Source: Candidatus Paracaedibacter symbiosus (lineage in GTDB: Bacteria > Pseudomonadota > Alphaproteobacteria > Paracaedibacterales > Paracaedibacteraceae). Taken from it: 34,215 nt of DNA. The position numbers and the translations under genes were made by a program. The stretch covers positions 1,254,958 through 1,289,172 of the forward strand of contig NZ_JQAK01000001.1 in NCBI RefSeq assembly GCF_000757605.1. The letters are read 5' to 3'. Each line of letters starts with the position of its first letter. Positions within the stretch are counted from its first letter, which is position 1. The notes below the pieces were generated by a model. The model was not told the origin of the DNA. It saw nothing but the letters and a program-made list of their open reading frames with translations, and ran no database searches. Positions 9,132 through 17,409 of this stretch are shown piece after piece.

Positions 9132-9910
9132 AGTCAATGCTTTTTGAGAGGAGAATTGGTTGATAAAAGGAAAGATCGGCTGCAGTCATGTATACGGCCT
9201 GTTGGTGAGGTGTTTTTCCCTTTGGTCCTGATGGAAATCCGCCCCTGAGAGATCCCAATCAGTTTGTCGGCTTTTATAAACCATGAGGTTAAGCGGATTT
9301 TCGCAATGTGGCTTGACCGATACTCGCCATCAATTTTTCGGCTCTTCAGGATTTGCTGTTGCAGCTTATATTGCCTCCAACCCATGGGATTCCCTAAGGA
9401 AATGATATCCAGAGGTATCTAGAAATGCCCTCTGAAAAAAGTGATTTATATTACACTTCCATATTCGTATGATTCAAAAAGGACAAATTCTTGGTCAATC
9501 TGCTTGCCAATCTTCCTTCAACAATTTCGCTAACTTGATGGCGTAGCTATGTCCGGAGTTAGCCCGTTTCACTCAAAGTTACAACCTCTCCCCACAGATG
9601 CGAACCGGAGTCAAGGGCATAAGCATTATACCAAAATTAATCCAATATATTACAATTCCTTGCGTGATAATTTGATGTTAATTAACATATAATTTAATAT
9701 TAATAGCAGGTATTAAATTTGTGAATCTAAGGTATATCGTCAATTGCATAGATTCTGAGGAAAGAATGGCAGGTTTCGAGAACCGTATTGCAGAATACGC
9801 AAAAGTATTTGCGAAAAGGAAGCGCAGAAAACCGTCATTTTCGTTCAAAAGACGATAATTGAGGGTAAGCCTTAGAAAATGTATTAACCATAAAAACAAG
9901 GAATACCTTA
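9132..9910. other. Degraded region without a recognisable gene
   Basis: Several short open frames occur on both strands. None matches a family I know. Two look faintly protein-like: a minus-strand piece near 9470-9560 reading VKRANSGHSYAIKLAK, and a basic plus-strand piece at 9721-9859 ending RKRRKPSFSFKRR. Both lack a convincing start. I read this as decayed mobile DNA. The last 50 bases carry the ribosome binding site of the next gene. Confidence 0.4.
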
Positions 9911-10711
9911 ATGAAGGCCCTAAGAACGATGTTTACTCATAATCTAGTGTTGATTATTGGAATAATGGCTTTAAGCCTAAAACAGGCATGTGCTATGGAG
10001 AAGGGGGTTTTTTTGAACGAAAATCTGAACCCTCTAGAAAGGAAGTTAAAGGGTGTCATGAGAGGTCTCATTTGGGAGCGCTCTCCACAGCCGAATGGCG
10101 AAGACCTTAAAGCGGACGGTCCTATGGAAATAACATATGGTTACAGTGGTGGATTAAGTGAAAATATTCTCAAGAGTTATGCTGCTTTAATTTGTAGTGT
10201 TGCAGGTGCTGATGGATTAACCAAGGCTGAAGAAGTATATATTAACGGACAGCTTAAGCTTCTCTGTGCCGACAAACAAGGGGAGGGGATATCTCTAAGT
10301 GTAATAGATGGGCATCTCGCTGAATTGTATGAAATGTATAAAAAAGTGGAGGCAGGTGAGCTTAAGATTAATATTGAGGATAATATAAAGTCTGCTATTC
10401 AAAAACATGTAGAGAATTTGATGGTGGTTGGTAACCCTCCTGAAATTATCAGTGCTGCTGCTAGGTGCGCCTTATATGATGCTATCATGGCTTCAAGCGC
10501 AGACGGAGACTATTCTAATCTAGAACGGAAAGCAACTGAAAGTGCAGCAAAGGTGCTTGATATATCTAATAATGAGCTTGAATTACTACAGGAGGGTTGC
10601 GAGATAGAAACCTCATTAAATAGAGATCGAGAGATTATTACGAACCCGGACTTTGTAGAAAAGGTTGATGCTGTTTACGAAAAAGTTAATAAATACTATA
10701 CAAAAAAATAA
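9911..10711 (+). CDS. Secreted TerB-like protein
   Basis: 266 residues. The N-terminus has a short basic stretch and a hydrophobic core (HNLVLIIGIMALSL) ending near QACA, consistent with a Sec signal peptide. The mature part carries two acidic TerB-like helical motifs: SYAALICSVAGADGLTKAEE (about 90-110) and ALYDAIMASSADGDYSNLE (about 188-206), both with the alanine-rich helix followed by ADG and acidic residues seen in TerB/TerB-like metal-binding folds. A ribosome binding site ACAAGGAA (9897-9904) precedes the ATG. TerB proteins are mostly cytoplasmic, so a signal peptide is unusual. The function is unknown. The gene stands alone between remnants, with a strong hairpin 54 bp after its stop. 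Confidence 0.6.
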   Translation: MKALRTMFTHNLVLIIGIMALSLKQACAMEKGVFLNENLNPLERKLKGVMRGLIWERSPQPNGEDLKADGPMEITYGYSGGLSENILKSYAALICSVAGADGLTKAEEVYINGQLKLLCADKQGEGISLSVIDGHLAELYEMYKKVEAGELKINIEDNIKSAIQKHVENLMVVGNPPEIISAAARCALYDAIMASSADGDYSNLERKATESAAKVLDISNNELELLQEGCEIETSLNRDREIITNPDFVEKVDAVYEKVNKYYTKK

Positions 10712-10764
10712 AAATAGTTTTTTTGAAACGTAAGTTATGAAAATATTGAGTTATTTTTAAACTT

Positions 10765-10804
10765 GCAGACTCCTTTTTGACTGTATAGTTAAAAAGGAGT
10801 CTGC
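10765..10804 (+). terminator. Long perfect inverted repeat after the TerB-like gene
   Basis: GCAGACTCCTTTTT and AAAAAGGAGTCTGC form a perfect 14-bp stem around a 12-base loop. It follows the TerB-like stop codon by about 54 bp and is flanked by AT-rich sequence, so it probably acts as a transcription terminator in either direction. Only a weak U-tract follows. Confidence 0.6.
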
Positions 10805-11115
10805 TTATAATATAAGGATTAATCTACTAAAACAGGATCCTTTCTTAAAATGATTTCATCTTATTGCTTATCCCTTATTCCTCCTAACAACGCTGAAAAC
10901 GAAAACAAGAAATCAAAAAGAAAAATAATCAACTAGTTGCGGGTTTTAAATGCCAATATCCTCAGTAAACGATTTTTATAGTTCAAAGTTTATTTTTGAG
11001 GATGAAAAAATGTTTGCACGGGTCATTTTCTCAAAAATTAGTAGATTTTAGGCATAATGGTGCATGCTCATTGAAGAAATTTAATATTAATTGAGTTTTT
11101 GAAAATCTAAAGAAT
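10805..11115. other. AT-rich intergenic region, no feature seen
   Basis: About 310 bp without an open frame of note. It contains short AT-rich tracts and leads to the 3' end of the frameshifted IS5-type transposase on the minus strand. No clear terminal inverted repeat of that element was found here. Confidence 0.5.
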
Positions 11116-11981
11116 TTAGCCGCTACAAAAATGCCTTCGGTTAATCATAGAGTAAGCAATATATTTTATTCCATAAGGGTGTGCGCTGATCCTTTCAAAG
11201 CGGAGCAAAAGACGCTTGAATTTGTTTTCCCAGGCAAAAACCCTCTCAGTCGTACGGAAGCGCTCTTTTAAGATTTCAGGGCTAAACATAGGCTTGCGTC
11301 CGCGCTTAGTCTTCTTTCTGTTTCTTTTGTTCGGGTTAATGTTAGGCTTCATTCCTACATTAAAAATCTTTTTACGGTTAGCTCTGCAATCATACACCCC
11401 ATCAAGACTCATGATAGAACCACGAAGGTCAAAACCAACTAATTTTGCAATCTTTATCAAGGGTTTAATGGCCTCTCGTATAAGGGGTGATTCGTTTTGG
11501 TTACCGGGAGCAAATATCTTAGGGGAAACAATATTACAATTCCGGTCGCAAATAGCCACAACCTTATCCCCTTTTGTATGCTTGTGGCCATTATATCCTA
11601 AATTATCACCCTTTTTTAGCCGGGGTTGTAGAACCATCTCCATGAACGATACTTGTGTCTAATAAATTGTTTTGGAATAAACTATGAACTGTTCCAACAA
11701 AGATGCTTTTAAAGCATCCATCTTTTTGCCAACGTTGGAAAGTGCGGAAAATACGGGTATGATGAATTTCTGGTTGCCCAAAAATGTTTTTTTCAATAGG
11801 CAGCTCTTTCCACTGGCATCCCGTATGCATGATTTTCAAGATATAGTTGAAGATCCGATAAAATGGGATTTTTGAACGGGGGTCCTCTGGCTCCTGTCAT
11901 TAAATGAGGCAAGACAAGTTCATTAAACTCATTTTCTTTTAACATGGTTGGAATGCTTTGATATTTCCTGTTTTTTATCAT
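11116..11981 (-). pseudogene. IS5-type DDE transposase broken by two frameshifts
   Basis: Three consecutive minus-strand frames (11793-11981, 11606-11839, 11116-11643) together reproduce the whole 290-residue transposase found intact at 25669-26541. The pieces hold the TGCQWKELPI stretch, the first catalytic aspartate in SIVHGDGSTT, and RANRKKIFNVGM plus ERVFAWENKFKR at the C-terminus. Frame changes fall at a T5 run (11869-11873) and at CCC-T6 (11609-11617). They may be sequencing errors or true decay. The second aspartate region reads SLDGVYDCRANRK where the intact copy has SFDSGYDSKANRK. Confidence 0.85.
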
Positions 11982-12067
11982 CCTTCCTCCATTAGGATTT
12001 GGGTTACTTCAGGCAACAACCATACTGACTATAGATAAAATATATTTTAGGTAAAAATTAAAACTGG

Positions 12068-12366
12068 CAATGAGTTGCTGGTAATTTACCCTCAATATAC
12101 CTGCAAGGCTTTGAAAAACTTGGCAGATTACTATGGCATTCAACTGAGTATGGGGAAGGTAGCCAATGCTTTCGATAATGCCGTTGCTGAAAGCTTTTTC
12201 CATACTTTAAAAACTGAGCTTGTTTATTTTGAATCATACAAAAACCTTGAGGAGGCAAAAATGAATATATTCTAGTATGTTTATGGTTTTTATAACCAAA
12301 CCCGAAGACATTCCACGCTTGGATACTTATCGCCAGCCCAGTTTGAGAAAAACTTTTGTGCATAAC
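12068..12366 (+). pseudogene. IS3 family OrfB C-terminal fragment with in-frame stop
   Basis: The frame reads YPQYTCKALKNLADYYGIQL, then NAVAESFFHTLKTELVYFES, then after a TAG at 12273-12275 continues YVYGFYNQTRRHSTLGYLSP to a TAA at 12366. This is the end of the IS3 integrase core, including the catalytic glutamate (AESFF) and the YN-x-x-RRHSTLGY signature. The N-terminal half is missing upstream, and part of it lies downstream instead. Confidence 0.85.
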
Positions 12367-12390
12367 AAAAAGTTTCTCTTCTTAGTGTCC

Positions 12391-12558
12391 AATAAATGGT
12401 TGCAAGATCACTTCATCCCAACCGCTAATGGTTGGATCTATTGCACTATCATCTTGGATTTATTCTCAAGGATGGTCGTAGAGTTAGCAATTGAAGCAAG
12501 CATGACGGTCAAGCTTGTTGGGATTAAACCCCCTAGTGTTTCTTGCCTTGACGGATAA
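12391..12558 (+). pseudogene. IS3 family OrfB middle fragment (displaced)
   Basis: The frame contains FIPTANGWIYCTIILDLFSR then MVVELAIEASMTVKL, the part of the IS3 integrase core that normally precedes the C-terminal piece. Here it follows it. Beyond VKLVG the frame runs on without homology to a TAA at 12556-12558. Confidence 0.75.
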
Positions 12559-12781
12559 ATTGAAAAATGCTTTAGTATTTTTTGAGTTAGGTGAATAAGG
12601 GGGGCGCAGCTTCTATATGTCTGAAATCCTTTCTTTATAATTGACTGGTTACTCCTTGCTTTTCAAGCCTTTCTCAAAAATTATATTGGTTAGCACCATA
12701 TTAATTAATACGGATTCATCGTATTTTATTAGGTGTAGTTGCCGATAAATTAAAAATTTATTTATCAGAAAGGTAAGTATA
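12559..12781. other. Intergenic region before the lipocalin-like gene
   Basis: About 220 bp, AT-rich, no recognised gene. A ribosome binding site resembling AAGGTAAG lies at 12770-12777, five bases before the ATG at 12782. A promoter is probably present but none stands out. Confidence 0.4.
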
Positions 12782-13207
12782 ATGGATAAAGCTTCACTGG
12801 TAGGGACTTGGAAACTATTAAATTTTGAACTAAGATCTAATGATGGGGAAGCTATATACCCTTTCGGAAAGGAGCCGATAGGTTATATTATTTATACTCT
12901 GAATGATTATATGAGTGTGGCAATTATGTCTGCTAATCGACCTGAATGGAGCACAAATGATTTTCTTGGTGCCCCAACTGATGAAAGATTAGAGATAGCA
13001 GATAACTTTATAGGATATTTAGGTCGATATGAAATTATTAACGATATGATTAATCATTATGTGGAGGTTAGCTCCTTTCCAAATTTTATCAAAGTTAAGC
13101 AAACAAGAAAATATGAACATAAAGATAATCAGCTAATACTAACATCTCCTCCCCACCATCGTGATGGGAAAGAGATGCATTACCATGTAATATGGGAACG
13201 TGCATAA
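12782..13207 (+). CDS. Lipocalin-like domain protein
   Basis: 141 residues, matching the lipocalin-like family by its N-terminal SLVGTWKLLNFELRSNDGE, the GYIIYTLNDYMSVAIM strand pair and the C-terminal KYEHKDNQLILTSPP. No signal peptide is visible, so it is probably a cytoplasmic small beta-barrel binding protein with an unknown ligand. The gene is intact, has its own ribosome binding site, and is bracketed by IS fragments on both sides. A truncated copy lies at 8889-9106. Confidence 0.75.
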   Translation: MDKASLVGTWKLLNFELRSNDGEAIYPFGKEPIGYIIYTLNDYMSVAIMSANRPEWSTNDFLGAPTDERLEIADNFIGYLGRYEIINDMINHYVEVSSFPNFIKVKQTRKYEHKDNQLILTSPPHHRDGKEMHYHVIWERA

Positions 13208-13232
13208 TCTCATGTATGGACCTGCCGACTGA

Positions 13233-13330
13233 GTCACTTGGCAAAAGCCAAAGGTCTTCTCTCTAAAACAGACAAGATCGATTCTATGGTTTTGGCAGAA
13301 TATGGAGACCATCCCAAACCTGGGGGTGAT
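13233..13330 (+). pseudogene. IS110 family transposase fragment (N-terminal RuvC-like part)
   Basis: The frame reads HLAKAKGLLSKTDKIDSMVL then AEYGDHPKP, matching the A-K-A-x-G-x-x-x-K-T-D-x-I-D-A-x-V-L-A motif of IS110-type DEDD transposases. It ends in stops soon after. A C-terminal IS110 remnant lies at 31309-31519, but the two need not belong to one element. Confidence 0.65.
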
Positions 13331-13454
13331 GGCACAAATACCTAAATTTGCAAGTTTTAATCTCCTCGCAATAAACTGATAGATGCGCTTAAAAATCATC
13401 TAAGTTATTAATAGCCGATCCTTATTTTTCCTCACTTTGCAGATCACGCCGGAT
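13331..13454. other. Intergenic region, no feature seen
   Basis: Short spacer between the IS110 fragment and the 3' end of the group II intron on the minus strand. It contains no recognisable gene. Confidence 0.4.
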
Positions 13455-15580
13455 AAGCAGGGCCCATTACTGAGCCCAACTCTCCTAAGAACCCCGTGTG
13501 GGCATTTCTGTCCACGAGGCTCAAGCCTTTATAAGACCATTTCTTGATGATCCAGCTTTTCTGTCCTGTAGCTTTAACAAGTTTTCCCATAACAAACTCC
13601 ATTTTGTGCGTTTAGGCTGACCACCTTTACGCTTTATTAATCGATTGCCAAGATACTCTTGGTAATTTGGATCATAGGGAGTGGCTTCAGCTCTTATTTT
13701 GATATGCCGCTGTATAGGAATCTTGCTTGCTTCCATCAACCTTAGGTAAGTTTGATTTCCATTCTTATCTTTAGTTTTCACGGAAAACACCCAGTTTCTC
13801 TGTTGGTATCGTAGAAAATATTTGTCTCTAATCCATCTTCTGCCTTTATTCGGATGTCGTCTTTTGGACCATCTCCATAGAGTGAAGAAGATATGAGCGT
13901 CTACATAGCTGAAGGTTTGCTTTGAACAAACATGACGATAGTAATTTCCCCAGCCTCTAATCTTTGAATTCAGACGTTGGACAATCTCTTCCGTCTTTGC
14001 TGTTGCGCGGCTCTCTATGATTTCTCGAATTTCAGTAAGAAATCGTTTAACATTGCTTTTGGCAGGTTTAATGATGCACTTACCTTTATACTTACGTATA
14101 TTCATTCCTAGAAAATCAATTCCTTCATTGATATGAGTGATCTTCGTCTTCTCTTGTGAAAGAGATAAACCCCTTTCTTGCAAGAAGGCTTCTACAGCTG
14201 GTCTGACCTTTATTTCTAGCACTTCCCTTGTTGCGCCTGTAATGATAAAGTCGTCACAGTAGATACATATGTTAACTTTATCTTGTCTTCTAGCGACAGC
14301 CTTAACTACTGTTTCTAGGCCACTTAACGCAATGACTAAAAGTGCTGGCGAAATTGTCCCACCCTGAGGCGTACCGTTTTCCATAGAGTAAAATCGCCCT
14401 TTTTCTATGTAGCCAGCAGCAAGCCACTTCTTGAGCATTCGTTTATCCATGGGTACATTATCTTGTAACCATGTTCCTGATATACTATCGAAGCAGCTTT
14501 TTATGTCCCCCTCTAAGATGTACTCAGCAGCATCCTTTCGAGCCAGTGCATCAAAACACCGGGCAATCGCATCTGCGGTTGATCGTAGAGGTCTGAAACC
14601 GTAAGCATTTTTGTCTGCTATCATTTCTGCGATGGGTTCGAGTGAAAGCAGGTGAAGTGCCTGTTGGGCTCGACATTCCATCGTTGGAATTGATAATGGG
14701 CGAAACGTGCCTTTTGTTTTCTTAGGAATATAGATACGCCTTAGCGGTTGGGTTTTATACCCTTTGCGTTTGAGCGATCTTGCTGCTTGTATCTTTTGTC
14801 TGGATGTTTTCCAGACAACTCCATCGATACCTGGCGTTTTTGCTCCTCGATTTTGGACAATTCGTTTTACAGCTAATAACTTAGCGTAATACGAATGGGT
14901 AAGAAGTCTTTGCAAAGAGTGTACTTTGCCTTTCTTTCCTTCCCGATAAGCTTTCGCGATACGCATTTGTAGCCGATGTACATGAGCAATAACTGGTTGC
15001 CAATCAATGGTATTCCAGTCTTTATCATATGCTGAAGATGCACCAGCTTTTGGGGCTTCCATTACCGTCATTTGCTTTTCTTCATTCTATCGGTTCTGCC
15101 AATTCTCTCGCGATTAAAGACCAATGAGACGTCAGCTCACTTTCGTGCTTGGTAACTTTTAAACCAATATCTGCGCCATTACAGCGTAGCCTTCGCTTTT
15201 TTTCATCTCCCTTTCTTGCATAGTTGCCAGCTCGTCTCACGACTTGCCTCCCCAGAGCGTTGCCTGGGAGCTATACAAGGTTGCCACGTTCCCTTTTGTC
15301 AAAAGCATACTGGGTTAGGTGCTCACTGTAGACCGAGAGATGTATTAACCACGAATGGAGATTAGGGGCGCTCTCATTCTTATCTCTTTCCCTATTTTAG
15401 GTCAGGTGTATCAGCCGTTGCACCTGTTCCAAATTACGATCCTTACGTGAATTCACATTACATTCACCATACCAGTTACCTAGCGCTATCCCGAGTTCGG
15501 CTCTCAGGAGGATATTCCTCTCACGATTCCTATCTTGCATTAGTATGCTTCGCTACATTGTCAGGATAGCTCTCCTCCTC
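13455..15580 (-). ncRNA. Group II intron (ribozyme plus internal reverse transcriptase gene)
   Basis: On the minus strand a domain V sequence lies at 13489-13522. It starts GAGCCTCGTG, has a GAAA tetraloop and closes with CACACGGGGTTC. A domain VI-like segment follows to about 13455. The 500 bases upstream of the reverse transcriptase gene (15072-15580) are non-coding and structured, as expected for domains I-III. The 5' end is uncertain: the first non-coding base is right after the stop codon of the IS110 transposase at 15584, and no clear GTGYG start is visible. Boundaries are approximate. Confidence 0.75.
13521..15071 (-). CDS. ltrA: Group II intron reverse transcriptase/maturase
   Basis: 516 residues. 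The RT fold is shown by GAKTPGIDGV, PLSIPTMECRAQQAL, NAYGFRPLRSTADAI, the domain 3 aspartate in LEGDIKSCFD, GTPQGGTISP, the active-site YCDD in ICIYCDDFI (most relatives have YADD) and INEGIDFLGMNI. The maturase X domain follows (LNSKIRGWGNYYRHV), then a C-terminal segment RAEATPYDPNYQEYLGNRL. The enzyme splices and retrohomes its host intron. The length and motifs suggest an intact gene. Its TGA overlaps the first bases of domain V. The ATG is preceded by structured intron RNA without a strong ribosome binding site. Confidence 0.93.
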   Translation of the reverse strand: MTVMEAPKAGASSAYDKDWNTIDWQPVIAHVHRLQMRIAKAYREGKKGKVHSLQRLLTHSYYAKLLAVKRIVQNRGAKTPGIDGVVWKTSRQKIQAARSLKRKGYKTQPLRRIYIPKKTKGTFRPLSIPTMECRAQQALHLLSLEPIAEMIADKNAYGFRPLRSTADAIARCFDALARKDAAEYILEGDIKSCFDSISGTWLQDNVPMDKRMLKKWLAAGYIEKGRFYSMENGTPQGGTISPALLVIALSGLETVVKAVARRQDKVNICIYCDDFIITGATREVLEIKVRPAVEAFLQERGLSLSQEKTKITHINEGIDFLGMNIRKYKGKCIIKPAKSNVKRFLTEIREIIESRATAKTEEIVQRLNSKIRGWGNYYRHVCSKQTFSYVDAHIFFTLWRWSKRRHPNKGRRWIRDKYFLRYQQRNWVFSVKTKDKNGNQTYLRLMEASKIPIQRHIKIRAEATPYDPNYQEYLGNRLIKRKGGQPKRTKWSLLWENLLKLQDRKAGSSRNGLIKA

Positions 15581-15583
15581 CTC

Positions 15584-16954
15584 CTAAGAAACACCTATAT
15601 TAAATCCTTGTTTTTCTATCTTTTCTATCAAATCATATCCGAGGTGTTTTGCCAGTTTTTCCAATTTCCCCACTAAATTTGCTTTATATTTCTTTTCGTA
15701 GCATTCTATACCCTGCTCAACATAATCTTGGCCGTATTTAAGCAATCTATAAAATAAACATGCTATTTTTCTGGCAGTTGCCGTAATTGCCTTCGGTGCT
15801 CCTGCTTTGCTTTTTACTCGCCTCATGAATGCCCCAATTGCCGTTTGAGTTTTCCCTGCAGAGCAGGCTGCCAATCTAAATGCCTTAGATGCACTATTTT
15901 TTACCTTTCTGGTTTTACTCCCCAATATTTTTGCACCGCTAATTTTATTTGCAGGACTTAAACCCAACCATGACGTGAAATGCTTTTCTGTGGGCCATTT
16001 GCTCATGTTTGTGCCAATTTCTGCTGTAATAGCTTGCACTGTAAGCTCGTTCAGACCAGGAATAGCCGTAAAATCTACACCTATAAGCGCATATAAGCTT
16101 TCCCTAAGATTAAATTTAGGAATATTTGAAGATGATAACCTACGCTTCTTCTTTTTTAATGGTTCTTTATTTTCTTTTTTGTCAAGTTCCTGATAATAAA
16201 CCTCAATTACTTTATCAAGGTCTTCTATCTGTTTTTGATAAAAATTGTATGATTCAAACTCTTGCTTCAATACAAAGAGATGCTCTTGCCGATAATCACC
16301 ATTCAATGATTTGGCAATAACGTCTTCGCTGCTTTTGATCCCATTATTTCGTAATTTGGCTAATTTAATCGGGTCACGTTCACCTGTAAGAATCGCATTA
16401 ATAATAGCTGTACCAGTAGCGCCAGTAATATTGCTGATTACGTTATGGAGCTGTATGTTCATCTCCGTTAAAGCTTTTTGCATACGCAAAACATGGCTTG
16501 ACGCGCTTTCAATTAAACGTGCTCGATGACGTATATAGCTACGAAGAACACAAATCTGATCATCAGGCCGAAATGAAGCTCTCAACAATCCATAACTATG
16601 TAATTTTTGCAACCAACCACAATCTTCGACATCAGTTTTTTTGCGTCCAGGTGCACCTTTTACATGTTGAGCATTAATAAGATTAACTTCAAATCCTGCG
16701 CGTTCAAGTATTTGGTATACTGGAATCCAGTAAACACCTGTAGATTCCATAGCTACAGATTTAATTCCACATTTCTTTAACCATGTTGCCATCATATTTA
16801 TGTCTTCAGTAAAGCTGCCAAATGATCTTATGCGTACACTATCTCTATCTTCTGGGACGCAAACGTAATGTATTTTTGAGCCAATATCTATACCTGCCGC
16901 ATCAAGATTAATCATTTCCAACCCTTTTGCACTAGCGCTTTTTTTCTTGCTCAT
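15584..16954 (-). CDS. IS110 family (DEDD) transposase
   Basis: 456 residues. The N-terminal RuvC-like DEDD domain shows AAGIDIGSKIHYV (first D), SVAMESTGVYWIPVY (E) and GRKKTDVEDCGWLQ (D-D). The C-terminal Tnp domain contains IPGLNELTVQAI and TSWLGLSPANKISGAKIL, with the expected serine region (SASKAFRLAA). GGAGG lies eight bases before the ATG. The gene looks complete. A group II intron begins immediately after its stop codon, so the 3' flank of the element is cut or displaced. Confidence 0.93.
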   Translation of the reverse strand: MSKKKSASAKGLEMINLDAAGIDIGSKIHYVCVPEDRDSVRIRSFGSFTEDINMMATWLKKCGIKSVAMESTGVYWIPVYQILERAGFEVNLINAQHVKGAPGRKKTDVEDCGWLQKLHSYGLLRASFRPDDQICVLRSYIRHRARLIESASSHVLRMQKALTEMNIQLHNVISNITGATGTAIINAILTGERDPIKLAKLRNNGIKSSEDVIAKSLNGDYRQEHLFVLKQEFESYNFYQKQIEDLDKVIEVYYQELDKKENKEPLKKKKRRLSSSNIPKFNLRESLYALIGVDFTAIPGLNELTVQAITAEIGTNMSKWPTEKHFTSWLGLSPANKISGAKILGSKTRKVKNSASKAFRLAACSAGKTQTAIGAFMRRVKSKAGAPKAITATARKIACLFYRLLKYGQDYVEQGIECYEKKYKANLVGKLEKLAKHLGYDLIEKIEKQGFNIGVS

Positions 16955-17340
16955 TGTAAAACCTCCGGTTATATGGGGCTTAGGCCATTGCCGGAGCTGC
17001 TATAGTTGGGGTGGTTTGAAATGTATAATCTCCTAAACGAGGTATCTTACGATCCATCAATATAAAAACCACAAGCCCCAAGACCAGACTTTATTACGGG
17101 TACAAGACGCCATTGAGCGGACGGTCATAACTCTCAAAGTAGCTCCGACATCCACACAATAGCAGGGCTGATTCTGTTTCTTACATATAAAACAAGATCC
17201 GCCAGGAGATTGTGTGCGACTTTATTCATGTCCTTAGGTTCACCTGGTGGTACAGGTGGTCCTCTCCTTTATTCAACGGAGGACAACTCTCGACAAAGAC
17301 CTCGTGTCGCAGCCCCAAGTTTTAGATGGTCTCTCTAAAG
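16955..17340 (-). ncRNA. Non-coding 5' flank of the IS110 element, candidate bridge RNA region
   Basis: About 390 bp without ORFs precede the transposase. IS110-family elements are known to encode a structured bridge RNA in a non-coding end. Visible complementarity includes CACCTG / CAGGTG around 17250-17270 and CTCCGG / CCGGAG around 16967-16998. No element boundary or target core was identified, so the RNA is inferred only from family knowledge and position. Confidence 0.35.
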
Positions 17341-17409
17341 GGGGCCACTTTAGAATCTTCGTTAATGCGTAATCAAGTAAGTTCACAGATATCTGTTAAA
17401 ATAACTTTC

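Noticed and set aside
9678-9899. Minus-strand ORF of 73 codons
   Set aside because: No family resemblance, no ribosome binding site, and it lies in an AT-rich decayed region.
11216-11662. Plus-strand ORF of 148 codons
   Set aside because: Shadow of the IS5-type transposase on the minus strand, which matches the intact copy at 25669-26541.
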